A DNA stretch of 64,000 bases. Origin: Bryobacteraceae bacterium (GTDB taxonomy: Bacteria; Acidobacteriota; Terriglobia; Bryobacterales; Bryobacteraceae). Positions 28,874-37,962 of this stretch are shown piece by piece (position 1 is the stretch's first letter; each line of letters starts with the position of its first letter). A program made the translations under genes and the position numbers. The notes beneath the pieces were generated by a model that worked only from the letters and a program-made list of their open reading frames with translations, did not search any database and was not told the DNA's origin. Location: contig JAHCHE010000024.1 of the NCBI GenBank assembly GCA_026129905.1, forward strand, positions 62,001 to 126,000. The letters are read 5' to 3'.

Positions 28874-30334
28874 GTGTTCGCCCTCCCTGCACTTCTGATA
28901 CTGGCGGCCGCCCCTGTCGGGGCCGACCTGGAACAGCATCTGAAGCGATTCATCGACGTGTTCGCGACGGTGCAAAGCGAGGCGGCGGATCCGGTCGATC
29001 CCGGCTATGCGTTCTACGGCGGCGCCATTCCCGGCATGCTGCGACGCCTCGATCCCCATTCGGTCTTCCTCGATCCGGACCAGCTCCTGCAGCTTCAGGA
29101 GATGGAGCGATCGACGCGGAAGGGCTTCGGCTCGGTGGTTTCGCTGCTGCCCGGCCGCGTCACCGTGCTTCAGACCCTGCCGGGCACTCCTTCCGCCCGT
29201 TCCGGCTTGGGGCCGGGCGACGAGATTCTGGCCATCAACGGGATTCGGCTCGACCGGCTGAGCTTCGACCAACTGATCGGCCTGTTGTCGGAATCGCGGC
29301 GCCGGGCGGTGATGCTGGACGTGCGCAAGCCCGGCAACGCGCGGCTGGTCCAGATCCAGATGAGTCCCGCCGACGTCGCCACGCAGAGCGTGGACCTTGC
29401 CTTTGCGCTCCAGGACGGCGTCGGCTACGTCCGCGTTAAGAGCTTTGAAGCGGAAACGGGGAGGCAGCTCAAGGAGAAGATCGAACAACTCGGCGGCGCG
29501 AGCCTCCGGGGACTTATCCTCGACCTGCGCGACAATCCCGGCGGCCTGATGCCGGCTGCGCTCGAGACGGCGGCGCTGTTCCTGGCGCCTGGGACGAAGA
29601 TCGTCAGCGTGCGCGGGCGCGGCACGGAGAAAGAGGAGATCAAAGTGCCGACGGTCTTCAAGGCTTACGATTTCCCGCTTGCGGTGCTGATCGACGAAAA
29701 AAGCGCCAGTGGCTCGGAAATTGTGGCCGGGGCGCTCCAGGACCACGACCGCGCGGCGGTGGTCGGACGTCCCAGCTACGGCAAGGGCCTCGTGCAAAGC
29801 GTGTTCCCGCTGTCGGAATCCACCGCGCTGGCGCTGACCACGGCGTACTACTACACCCCAAGCGGCCGGTCGATCCAGAAGCCGCTGGAGGGGGCGCAGA
29901 TCGACGGGCGGGGTGGCGCCGCGGGCGGCGGACATTATGCGACCGATGCCGGGCGGCCGCTTGAGGGAGGCGGCGGCATCCGCCCGGACTATGCGGCGCT
30001 GCCGGAGCCGGTGACGCGCCTGCGGCTGGCGCTGGAGGCCACGGGCGCCTACACGGTTTTCGCCACCGAAGCGCTGCGCAAGCTTAGGGTAACCTCGCCG
30101 GATTGGGAGGTTCCGCCCTCGTTGCTCGATGAATTTCAAGCGTTTCTGGCCCAGCGCAACATCCAGCCGGGCGTCGCGGAGTGGTCGGCGGATCGCGCCT
30201 GGATCCAGAGCCGTCTGAAGCAGGAGATTTTCAATCAGACGCTGGGCGTCCAGAGCGGCGACGAAGTGGAAATGCGCCGCGACGCCGAAGTGCGGAAAGC
30301 GCTGGAGGTCGTCACAGCCGCCAAGCGCGAATAA
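28874..30334 (+). CDS. Exported S41 family carboxy-terminal processing protease
   Basis: Serine protease of 486 residues that cleaves near C-termini of periplasmic or envelope proteins. It has a signal peptide (FALPALLILAAAPVGA), a PDZ region (about 100-170, PSARSGLGPGDEILAINGIRL) and the S41 catalytic domain. The Ser-Lys dyad is assigned as Ser279 in KSASGSEI and Lys304 in RPSYGKGLVQ, by match to the E. coli Prc spacing of 25. Start is GTG at 28874. It follows hypE by 57 bases but has no known link to hydrogenase assembly. Confidence 0.94.
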   Translation: MFALPALLILAAAPVGADLEQHLKRFIDVFATVQSEAADPVDPGYAFYGGAIPGMLRRLDPHSVFLDPDQLLQLQEMERSTRKGFGSVVSLLPGRVTVLQTLPGTPSARSGLGPGDEILAINGIRLDRLSFDQLIGLLSESRRRAVMLDVRKPGNARLVQIQMSPADVATQSVDLAFALQDGVGYVRVKSFEAETGRQLKEKIEQLGGASLRGLILDLRDNPGGLMPAALETAALFLAPGTKIVSVRGRGTEKEEIKVPTVFKAYDFPLAVLIDEKSASGSEIVAGALQDHDRAAVVGRPSYGKGLVQSVFPLSESTALALTTAYYYTPSGRSIQKPLEGAQIDGRGGAAGGGHYATDAGRPLEGGGGIRPDYAALPEPVTRLRLALEATGAYTVFATEALRKLRVTSPDWEVPPSLLDEFQAFLAQRNIQPGVAEWSADRAWIQSRLKQEIFNQTLGVQSGDEVEMRRDAEVRKALEVVTAAKRE

Positions 30335-30393
30335 TGGGCCTGGGTTTTCCGGGGTGATCCCTGGGAATCGGCCGAGCCGGGCCGGGGCGGTTG

Positions 30394-30399
30394 TATACT
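30394..30399 (+). promoter_or_regulatory. -10-like TATACT upstream of the epimerase gene
   Basis: TATACT lies 43 bases before the epimerase ATG, in a short AT-rich patch after the S41 gene. No convincing -35 hexamer is seen 17 bases upstream. It may start transcription of the glycan cluster. Confidence 0.3.
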
Positions 30400-30442
30400 T
30401 TCTTAAAGAGTCCGCGCAACGTTTCTCGCTTTCTATTCTTCT

Positions 30443-31474
30443 ATGTTCAAGCGTGATCATTCGTACGCTCTCGTGACCGGCGCCGCCGGTTTCCTCGGGG
30501 CGCATGTGTCCCGGGAAGTGATGAAGCTTGGCGACGTCTCGGTCGTCGGACTGGACGATCTGTCCGGAGGTTTCGTCGGGAACCTCCCGCCGGACATGCA
30601 GTTTGTCCAGGGGAGCGTCACCGACAGCGAACTGGTGGCGCGACTATTCGAGGAGTATCGGTTTCAGTACGTATACCACTTGGCGGCTTATGCGGCGGAA
30701 GGGCTGTCGCATTTCATCCGCCGGTTTAACTATACGAACAACTTAATTGGCAGCGTGACTCTCATTAACGAAGCGGTGAAGGCGTCGTCGGCCTGTTTCG
30801 TGTTTACCAGTTCCATCGCCGTGTACGGCGCTATCGAGCCGCCGATGGTGGAGCACAAAGCGCCGCGCCCGGAGGACCCCTACGGAGTGGCGAAGCTGGC
30901 GGTAGAGATGGACCTGCGCGTCGCGCACGAGATGTTCGGACTCAATTACGTCGTCTTTCGCCCGCACAACGTCTATGGCGAGTACCAGAACCTGTCGGAT
31001 CCGTATCGCAATGTGATCGGCATATTCATGAAGAAGATCCGCGAAGGCGAGCCCATGACCATCTTCGGCGACGGATCGCAGCAGCGCGCCTTCAGCTACG
31101 TGGGCGACATCGCGCCGGCGATCGCGCGCGCTCCGTTTGTCAAGGGGGCGATTAACGACGTGTTCAACATCGGCGCCGACAAGCCGTACACCGTGAACGA
31201 ACTGGCGACTCAGGTGGCGCGGGCGATGGGCAGCCCGGATCATCCGCGCGTGCACCTGCCGGCGCGCAACGAGGTCCTGCACGCGTACAGCGATCACAGT
31301 AAGGCGAGAGCGGTCTTTGGATTGCAAGGTGAAACACGTCTCGAGGATGGTTTGGCGAAGATGGCGGGGTGGGCAAAGACTGTCCCGCTTGCCGCGCCGA
31401 AACCGTTCACGGGCATCGAGGTGGACAAGAACATGCCTCCAAGCTGGCGGAATTTCCAGCTTCAGGCGCAATAG
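30443..31474 (+). CDS. NAD-dependent nucleotide-sugar epimerase/dehydratase
   Basis: Extended short-chain dehydrogenase of 343 residues, closest in pattern to UDP-glucose 4-epimerases. NAD site TGAAGFLGAH (12-21), active-site Ser in FTSSIAVYG (about 122-124) and the YxxxK pair Tyr147/Lys151 in PYGVAK. C-terminal half has FRPHNVYGEYQN and GDGSQQRAFSYVGD, which contact the nucleotide sugar. It opens a plus-strand run with the repeat protein, two glycosyltransferases and a methyltransferase, so it probably supplies an activated sugar for a surface glycan. Exact substrate not determinable. Confidence 0.93.
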   Translation: MFKRDHSYALVTGAAGFLGAHVSREVMKLGDVSVVGLDDLSGGFVGNLPPDMQFVQGSVTDSELVARLFEEYRFQYVYHLAAYAAEGLSHFIRRFNYTNNLIGSVTLINEAVKASSACFVFTSSIAVYGAIEPPMVEHKAPRPEDPYGVAKLAVEMDLRVAHEMFGLNYVVFRPHNVYGEYQNLSDPYRNVIGIFMKKIREGEPMTIFGDGSQQRAFSYVGDIAPAIARAPFVKGAINDVFNIGADKPYTVNELATQVARAMGSPDHPRVHLPARNEVLHAYSDHSKARAVFGLQGETRLEDGLAKMAGWAKTVPLAAPKPFTGIEVDKNMPPSWRNFQLQAQ

Positions 31475-31486
31475 GCGGAGTTGGCC

Positions 31487-32464
31487 ATGACAACGCAGCG
31501 GTTGGTTGGAGCAGTGCGGTCGTCGCCGTTCTGGAAGTCGGGGAGTTCGCTCACCGACGTTTGCGCCAACGGACACGAGTTCGGCCGGGGTGTAGATCTT
31601 GCATGGTACCTGCGAAAATATCGCAGGCTCCCGCAGCCGCCGAGTCTGCTCGAGGGCATCGAGCACTACGGCGCCAACGCCGCGGACGCGTTCCTGAGTC
31701 CGAATCTCGCCTTCGATGAAGCGTGGTACCGCCATTCGCACCCGGATGTGGACGCCTCGGTCCGCGCCGGTGCGTACCGTTCCGGGTGGGAACACTACCT
31801 GGCCGAAGGCGCTTCGCGCCAGTACAGTCCCGCGCTCTGGTTCGACGAGCGCTGGTACCAGCGGCGCTGTCACGAGGCGTGGACCGCCGTGAAGAGCGGT
31901 GCGCTGCTATGCGGCTTCGAGCACTACCTGCTCTACGGCATCCACCAGGATCTTCAACCCAGCCTCTATTTCAATCCTCGCTGGTACCGGCGGCAGTACC
32001 TGGGGTCGGGCGATGGACCCGGCCGCGCCTATCCCGTGGTGGACTACGCGCTGTGCGAGGACAAAGCCGCGCGCTGTCCCGCGCCGTTTTTCGACGAGAC
32101 CTGGTACCGCGCGCGCTACCTGAACGCCAGCCTCAACGGCGACGCCCGGTACGCGAGCGGCTTCGAACATTACATGTATCGCGGCCGTAAGCGCGGCTAC
32201 AGTCCCTCGCCCCGCTTCAACGAGATGGCGTACCGCGAGCTGAATCCCGACGTCCTTGGCGACATCGAGCAGGGGCGCTATGCGAGCGGTTTCGAGCACT
32301 ACGTCGAAGAAGGCATCCTCGAAGGCCGCGCCGTACCCACGCACTACGAACTGGGCGGCGTCGATTACGCCGGGCCGGAATTCCTGCGCAGCTATGAAAG
32401 AAGCCTCCGGCTCAATTTCCAGCAGTTCCGGCGCCTGAAGGAACTGGTAGAACAGACGCCTTAA
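31487..32464 (+). CDS. Protein of tandem ~42-residue W-Y/H-Y repeats linked to glycosyltransferases
   Basis: A 325-residue protein made almost entirely of about six repeats. Each has an aromatic head (FDEAWY at 76-81, FDERWY at 119-124, FNPRWY at 162-167, FDETWY at 202-207, FNEMAY at 244-249) and ends in a G-x-EHY-type tail (WEHY 101-104, FEHY 144-147, FEHY 226-229, FEHY 269-272); a degenerate first unit has WY at 40-41 and HY at 60-61. One NPDV occurs at 253-256. No signal peptide or enzyme motif is seen. The same unit occurs near the C-termini of the next two proteins. The ATG at 31487 has GGAG at 31477-31480. Function unknown; a scaffold or glycan-binding role is inference. Confidence 0.72.
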   Translation: MTTQRLVGAVRSSPFWKSGSSLTDVCANGHEFGRGVDLAWYLRKYRRLPQPPSLLEGIEHYGANAADAFLSPNLAFDEAWYRHSHPDVDASVRAGAYRSGWEHYLAEGASRQYSPALWFDERWYQRRCHEAWTAVKSGALLCGFEHYLLYGIHQDLQPSLYFNPRWYRRQYLGSGDGPGRAYPVVDYALCEDKAARCPAPFFDETWYRARYLNASLNGDARYASGFEHYMYRGRKRGYSPSPRFNEMAYRELNPDVLGDIEQGRYASGFEHYVEEGILEGRAVPTHYELGGVDYAGPEFLRSYERSLRLNFQQFRRLKELVEQTP

Positions 32465-32515
32465 GCCGCGCCGCTACGGTCGTTAGCGTCGTACATTGGT
32501 AAAAAGCTACGTACA

Positions 32516-35182
32516 ATGAGTCAGCGTTCGATACACGTCTTTGCCTCGGACTCGCTCCCGTTTCCCGGCTGTCCGCGTACCGCGGGCGGGCAGCGGAGCA
32601 TGCAGGTGATCTCGGCTCTACGCCAGGCGGGGCACCGGGTCACCTTCAGCTACAACACGGACGCCTTCATCGCGAAGAAATGGGCCGACAAGCTGAACGC
32701 GCACTTAAGCGACGAGGACCGCTGGTGCTGCGAACACTACAACCAGCCCGAGGTCGTGCTGAATCGCTTGCAGCCGGACATCGCTATCTACTGCAACGTG
32801 AACACGTTTCAGACGGTGCTGCGGTTCGCCCGGGATATCGTCCATATCGTCGATCTATACGGCCCCGTCCACTTTGAGGCGCTGACGTTGACGAATTCGG
32901 CCGAGGCCGCCGACCGGGGCGACCGCGTCGAGGCGCAGTGCCGCGGCCTGGTGGATCGGCTGCGCGAAGCCGATCACATTGTCACGGTGTCGGAGCGGCA
33001 AAAGTATTTCTGGCTCGCCTACTGCTCGCTGGCAGGCTTCAGTTTTTCCGAACTCGACGCGCTGATTTGTCCGTTCTGTTTCGAAACCGAGGCGCTGGAG
33101 CGGCGGCCGTCGGAGAACCTGTCGATCGTGCATGCGGGAGGGTTTTACCCGTGGCAGAATCCGGAGCGCTACCTCCGCGCAGCCGCCGAGTACCTGGACG
33201 GCATTCCGGGGGCGAAATTGCACATCGCGGGCGGTCCCCACGCCGGCACTCCCAACGAAAAGCAGACGGAGCAGATGCTGCGCGAACTCGAAGCGCATCC
33301 GAGCGTCGCCTATCACGGGTTTCTCGCGGTAGAGGAGTTCACCAGGCTGCTGTCGAGCGCCTGGGCCGCTGTGGACCTGATCGAGCGTACCCTCGAGCGG
33401 GAACTGGCGATCACCGGGCGAACGCTCCAGTTTCTCTCCACCGGCGTGCCGGTTATCTACAACGACTACGCGACGCTATCGGCTGCCATTCGGGAGTACC
33501 GCGCCGGATGGGCGATTCCCACGCACGACCCGGCCGCGCTGAAACCCGTCATCGACGAACTGGTTCAGGGCGGCAAACCGCTGGTGGAGGAGCTCACCGC
33601 AAACGCGCTGCGGCTGGCGAAGGAGAGGTTCGATCCGATCGCCGCCATGCGTCCCCTGGTGGAGATCTGCGGCTCGGTTGGCAAACGCGCCAGCCGAACG
33701 CCTTCCCGCCGGGCGGGTTCGCGCGGCAAAGCGGCGCCGGTGGGCAAGGTGCTGGCGCTGTCGCGCGACACCGGCGCCATCGCGGAACTGCGCATGAACA
33801 ATCCGCTGCGGGCGCTGCATCGGCAACGCCTGATCGACGGCTTTTTCGCGTCGGACGCGGCCGGCGAGCGCCTGGCCAGGGACAACTCGCTCTATGAGGC
33901 GATCCTCATCCAGCGTACGGTACCCGAGAGCGTCTGGCTGGCCTTTGCGAACCTCGAACTCCCGTACCTGCTTGACGTCGACGACAACCTGCTGGCTTGC
34001 GCCAGTTATCGAAAGAACGATCCCGAGCCTTCGCAGCCGTGGCTGTTTACCGGGCTCCGCTATGCCACGGCGGTGACCACGCCGAACCCTCGGCTGGTGC
34101 GTCTGCTGGAAAAGTACTCCCACCTGCCGCTTGCCGGCCGGGCGTACCTGGCGCCGAACGCTCTCCCATACGGTTCCTCGCAGTCGATCGCCTCGCCGTC
34201 GCAGCCGGCGCAGATCCTCTGGATACAGAGCGACATCGCGGCCTTGAGCAACAGCCGGGACGCGGTCATCCGCGCCGTCGAGGATTTCTCGCGCAAGTAC
34301 AACCTGCCGGTGGTGCTGATCGGCAAGAATGTGTTGGAACGCCCCCGATTCACGCATCAGGTGGCGATGGGAGAGATCGACTTTAACTCGAATCTCCAAC
34401 TGCTCGGCAACACCGCCACCAGCATCGGCGTCGCGCCGTTGGAGACCGACGCCGACCCGGAAACCATCGATTTCGTCAGCGGCAAATCGGACCTGAAGAT
34501 TCTACTGTTTTCCGGCTTCGGACATCCGGGCGTCTTCAGTCACTCGCCGCCCTACTCCGACTCTCCCTTCCACGACTGCGTCACGCTGGTCGGGAACACG
34601 TACCAGGAGTGGATAGAAGCGTTGGAGCTACAGTACCGCGAAGGGTGGAAATCGGTGGCCGCCTCGGCGCGGCGCATTCAGGACGAGCGGAACATCGACC
34701 GGGTGGCGCGCGAGTCCTGGGCGCCCGCCATCGAAGCTTGCGTCCTGCCACGGCCCATTCGCGGCGCCGACGTGCACGAGGCGCTGAAGTCCTATAACCT
34801 GATGCAAGCCGATCCGGCTCGGGCTCTCGGCTACCTCGTGGCCAACCCCGACGTCGGCCGGGAGTTCGTTACCTCCGACCAGGGCGCGTGGGAGCATTAC
34901 GCCGAGCACGGGCAAAACGAGAACCGTGGGCTGCTGCACGAGGCAGACGCCCATTGGCGTCTGTTATCGGCATTGGACGCCGAAAGCGAGGACCTGTTCC
35001 GCCGCGGCAAATCCCGGCTGGCCCAAGCCCAGACCGCGGCTTCCATCTCATACATGCAACACGAAATCCAACGGCTTCGCAGCGAAGTACAGGATTTGCG
35101 CGCCTCGTACTCGTGGAAAATCACGGCGCCGCTTCGGGCGATCGCCAAACCGGTGATGGGCCGGCTGAATGGCGGGAAATGA
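32516..35182 (+). CDS. Double-domain glycosyltransferase with C-terminal repeat (copy 1)
   Basis: An 888-residue protein with two GT-B-like regions. Region 1 (about 1-390) begins IHVFASDSLPFPG and has the C-lobe motif IVHAGGFYPWQNPERY and TGVPVIYNDYATL. Region 2 (about 410-740) has LLDVDDNLLA near residue 486, then PNPRLVRLLEKY and ILWIQSDIAAL. Near 766-800 is one copy of the NPDV...WEHY...HG repeat also found in the preceding gene. A coiled coil (about 843-865) leads into SWKITAPLR, a tail seen in many surface-glycan transferases. Most likely adds sugars to an O-antigen-like or exopolysaccharide chain; donor and linkage unknown. Confidence 0.82.
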   Translation: MSQRSIHVFASDSLPFPGCPRTAGGQRSMQVISALRQAGHRVTFSYNTDAFIAKKWADKLNAHLSDEDRWCCEHYNQPEVVLNRLQPDIAIYCNVNTFQTVLRFARDIVHIVDLYGPVHFEALTLTNSAEAADRGDRVEAQCRGLVDRLREADHIVTVSERQKYFWLAYCSLAGFSFSELDALICPFCFETEALERRPSENLSIVHAGGFYPWQNPERYLRAAAEYLDGIPGAKLHIAGGPHAGTPNEKQTEQMLRELEAHPSVAYHGFLAVEEFTRLLSSAWAAVDLIERTLERELAITGRTLQFLSTGVPVIYNDYATLSAAIREYRAGWAIPTHDPAALKPVIDELVQGGKPLVEELTANALRLAKERFDPIAAMRPLVEICGSVGKRASRTPSRRAGSRGKAAPVGKVLALSRDTGAIAELRMNNPLRALHRQRLIDGFFASDAAGERLARDNSLYEAILIQRTVPESVWLAFANLELPYLLDVDDNLLACASYRKNDPEPSQPWLFTGLRYATAVTTPNPRLVRLLEKYSHLPLAGRAYLAPNALPYGSSQSIASPSQPAQILWIQSDIAALSNSRDAVIRAVEDFSRKYNLPVVLIGKNVLERPRFTHQVAMGEIDFNSNLQLLGNTATSIGVAPLETDADPETIDFVSGKSDLKILLFSGFGHPGVFSHSPPYSDSPFHDCVTLVGNTYQEWIEALELQYREGWKSVAASARRIQDERNIDRVARESWAPAIEACVLPRPIRGADVHEALKSYNLMQADPARALGYLVANPDVGREFVTSDQGAWEHYAEHGQNENRGLLHEADAHWRLLSALDAESEDLFRRGKSRLAQAQTAASISYMQHEIQRLRSEVQDLRASYSWKITAPLRAIAKPVMGRLNGGK

Positions 35183-35225
35183 GGCGGCCAGCCACGGGGA
35201 CGATAGCGGGCGCCGCTTGCCCGCG

Positions 35226-37883
35226 ATGAGCGGCCGCTCCATTCACGTCTTCGCTTCGGACTCGCTGCCGTTCCCCGGCTGTGCCCGGACGGCCGGCGGC
35301 AATCGCAGCATGCAGGTGATCTCGGCGCTGCGCGAAGCCGGACATCGCGTTACCTTCAGCTTCGATTTCGGGACCCATATCGCCCGTTCGTGGGCCGACA
35401 AGATCGATCAGCGCCTTACCGACGAGGACCGCTGGCGCTGCCTCCATCACCAAATGCCCGAGATCGTCCTGAACCGGGTCCAGCCCGACATCGCGATCTA
35501 CTGCAACATCAACACTTTCGATACCGTGCGCCGGTTCGCGCGCGATATCGTTCACATCGTCGACCTCAACGGCCCGGTGCACTTCGAAGAGATCATCATG
35601 ACGGACCCCGGTGGCGGCGGCGAAGTCGGGGCCGAGCGCATCGAGCAACAGTGCTGGCGGCTGGTGGAGCGACTTCGCCAAGTGGACTATGTGCTTACCG
35701 TGTCCGACCGCCAGAAATATTTCTGGCTTGCCTACTGCTCGCTGGCAGGCTTCCGGTTTTCCGAACTGAACGCTCTTGTCTGTCCCTTCTCGTTCGAGAC
35801 CGAACCCGAGCCCCGGCGGCCGGCCGGCAAGCTCACCATTGTTCATGCGGGCGGTTTCTATCCGTGGCAGAACCCGGAGCGTTTCCTGCGGGAGGCGGCA
35901 GCCAGCCTGGACCGGATCCCCGGCGCCCGGCTAGAGGTCGCCGGCGGACCCCATCCCGGCATGTCGAACGACCGGCGGACAGCCGATTTCCTGAAGGACC
36001 TGGCGAAGCATCGCAGCGTGCGCCTCCACGGATTTCTGGCCATCGAGAAACTGAACGCACTGCTTTCGACGGCTTGGGCGGCGCTCGACTTGATGGAGCA
36101 GTCAGTGGAGCGCGAACTCGCCGTCAATGGCCGGACCTTACAGTTCCTTGGCGCGGGGATTCCGGTGATTTACAACGATTATTCCACCCTTTCGGCGGAT
36201 ATTCGCGCGCACCGGGCGGGGTGGACGGTGCCGGCGAAAGACCCCTCCGCGCTGACGCCGATTTTCCAGGAGTTGGTGCGCGGCGGACGGCCGCTGGTGG
36301 AGGAACTGTCGGCGAACGCGCTTCGGCTGAGCCAGACGTTCGATCCTGTCAAAGCCATGCGTCCGCTGGTGGAACTCTGCGGCTCGGTCGCCAAGCGCCG
36401 CCCGATTCCGAGTTTCGCCCGCCGGCAGAGCGGGCCGTCCCCGCCGGTCGGCAGAGTACTGGCGATCTCGCCGCAGACAGGCACGCTGTCCACGCTCAGG
36501 ATGGCCAACCCGCTGGGCTCGCTCCACCGGCAGCGGCTGATCGACGGCTTTTCGCAAGCGGACGCTCCCGGCGATTGCCTGGCGCGGGACAACGCGCTGT
36601 ACGAGGTCATCATTCTCCAGCGCGCGATGCACGAGCACATCTATCTCGCGCTCGCCAATCTCGGCCTGAATTTCATTCTGGACGTCGACGACAATCTCAT
36701 CGCGCGGGCGGCGTATCGCCACTACGATCCGGAACTCACTTTGCTGGCCGGGCTCTGTCACGCTTCGGCGTTGACCGTCCCTAACCCGCGGCTGGTGCGG
36801 CTGCTGGAAAAGCAGAGCGGCTTCGAACTGGCAAGCCGGGCGTTCGTCACGCCCAACGCGCTTCCTTTCGGATCGCAGGCGGCCGCCGATCCCGCCCCGC
36901 CGGCGCAGATCCTCTGGATTCAAAGCGACATTGCGGCGCTCACCACGAGCCGCGAAGGCATCGTCCGAGCGGTGGAGGACTTCTCGTCGAAATACCGCCT
37001 GCCGGTGGTCCTCATCGGCCGGAACGTGCTGGACGGGCAGCGCTTCACCCACCAGGTGACGATGGGGGAGATCGACTTTGACGCGAATCTCCAGTTGCTC
37101 GCCTCGGCGCCGTGCAGCCTCGGCGTCGCCCCGCTGGAAACCTCGTCTGACGCGGAAACCCTGGATTTCATTCGCGGCAAGTCGGATCTGAAGATCCTGC
37201 TGTTCTCCGGTTACGGGCACGCGGGCGTGTTTAGCGACGCGGCGCCGTACACGGATTCCCCGTTCGGTGGCCTGGTGCGGCTGGCCGACAACTCGTACTC
37301 GGGCTGGATGCGCGCGCTGGAGTACGAGTATCGTGAGGGCTGGAAGACAGCCGGAGACCGAGCCCGGCGCGTCCGCGAGGAACGCAACGTCGATCGCGTG
37401 GCCCGGGAATCCTGGGCGCCGGCGATTCAGGCGTGCGTGCTTCCGAAGCCGGTGCGCGGCGCCGACCTGTACGAACTCCTGGTGTCTTCCTATCGAATGC
37501 ATCCCGGGCCGGCGCGAGCGCTTGGTTATCTGGCGGCGAATCCCGATGTCGGACGCACTTTCGTCACGGGAAAACACGGAGCGTGGGAGCATTATCTTGA
37601 GCATGGCAAGCAGGAAGGGCGGTCGCTGCTGCACGACCCGGCAGCCCACAGCCGACTGCTGGCCGAACTCGATAGGGAGAGCGAAGACCTCTTCCTTCGC
37701 GCCCGGTCGCTCCCAGTCCGCGCGGGGCGGCGCGTGAACCCCGGGATGGCCACCATGCGGCAGGAGGTCCAGCAGTTGCAAGCGGAAGTTAACGATCTGC
37801 GAGCTTCCCTCTCGTGGAGGATCACGGCGCCGATCCGCGCGCTCACCAAGCCGATCCTGACCAGGTTGGGGCGTCCGAAGTAA
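35226..37883 (+). CDS. Double-domain glycosyltransferase with C-terminal repeat (copy 2)
   Basis: Tandem paralogue of the preceding gene, co-linear over nearly its whole length (about 885 against 888 residues). It opens with the same IHVFASDSLPFPG, and has HAGGFYPWQNPERF, LDVDDNLIARAAY near residue 484, ILWIQSDIAALTTS, the NPDV...WEHY repeat and the SWRITAPIR tail. ATG 35226 is chosen by alignment to copy 1; an in-frame ATG at 35169 would overlap copy 1 by 14 bases and add 19 poorly matching residues. The two copies have diverged throughout, so the duplication is not recent. Probably adds a different sugar of the same glycan. Confidence 0.82.
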   Translation: MSGRSIHVFASDSLPFPGCARTAGGNRSMQVISALREAGHRVTFSFDFGTHIARSWADKIDQRLTDEDRWRCLHHQMPEIVLNRVQPDIAIYCNINTFDTVRRFARDIVHIVDLNGPVHFEEIIMTDPGGGGEVGAERIEQQCWRLVERLRQVDYVLTVSDRQKYFWLAYCSLAGFRFSELNALVCPFSFETEPEPRRPAGKLTIVHAGGFYPWQNPERFLREAAASLDRIPGARLEVAGGPHPGMSNDRRTADFLKDLAKHRSVRLHGFLAIEKLNALLSTAWAALDLMEQSVERELAVNGRTLQFLGAGIPVIYNDYSTLSADIRAHRAGWTVPAKDPSALTPIFQELVRGGRPLVEELSANALRLSQTFDPVKAMRPLVELCGSVAKRRPIPSFARRQSGPSPPVGRVLAISPQTGTLSTLRMANPLGSLHRQRLIDGFSQADAPGDCLARDNALYEVIILQRAMHEHIYLALANLGLNFILDVDDNLIARAAYRHYDPELTLLAGLCHASALTVPNPRLVRLLEKQSGFELASRAFVTPNALPFGSQAAADPAPPAQILWIQSDIAALTTSREGIVRAVEDFSSKYRLPVVLIGRNVLDGQRFTHQVTMGEIDFDANLQLLASAPCSLGVAPLETSSDAETLDFIRGKSDLKILLFSGYGHAGVFSDAAPYTDSPFGGLVRLADNSYSGWMRALEYEYREGWKTAGDRARRVREERNVDRVARESWAPAIQACVLPKPVRGADLYELLVSSYRMHPGPARALGYLAANPDVGRTFVTGKHGAWEHYLEHGKQEGRSLLHDPAAHSRLLAELDRESEDLFLRARSLPVRAGRRVNPGMATMRQEVQQLQAEVNDLRASLSWRITAPIRALTKPILTRLGRPK

Positions 37884-37962
37884 ACATGGCGTTTGTTTCC
37901 CCTGTACAGGCGTCCGCGAGTCTGTGTAAGCTGGTTTTCTGCGCTGGCGACTGAAGAATCCG

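Noticed and set aside
27071-30505. Very long open frame (over 1,100 codons) on the minus strand opposite hypD, hypE and the S41 gene
   Set aside because: Composed of Arg/His/Gln-rich text with no domain; it mirrors well-supported genes and arises from high third-position GC.
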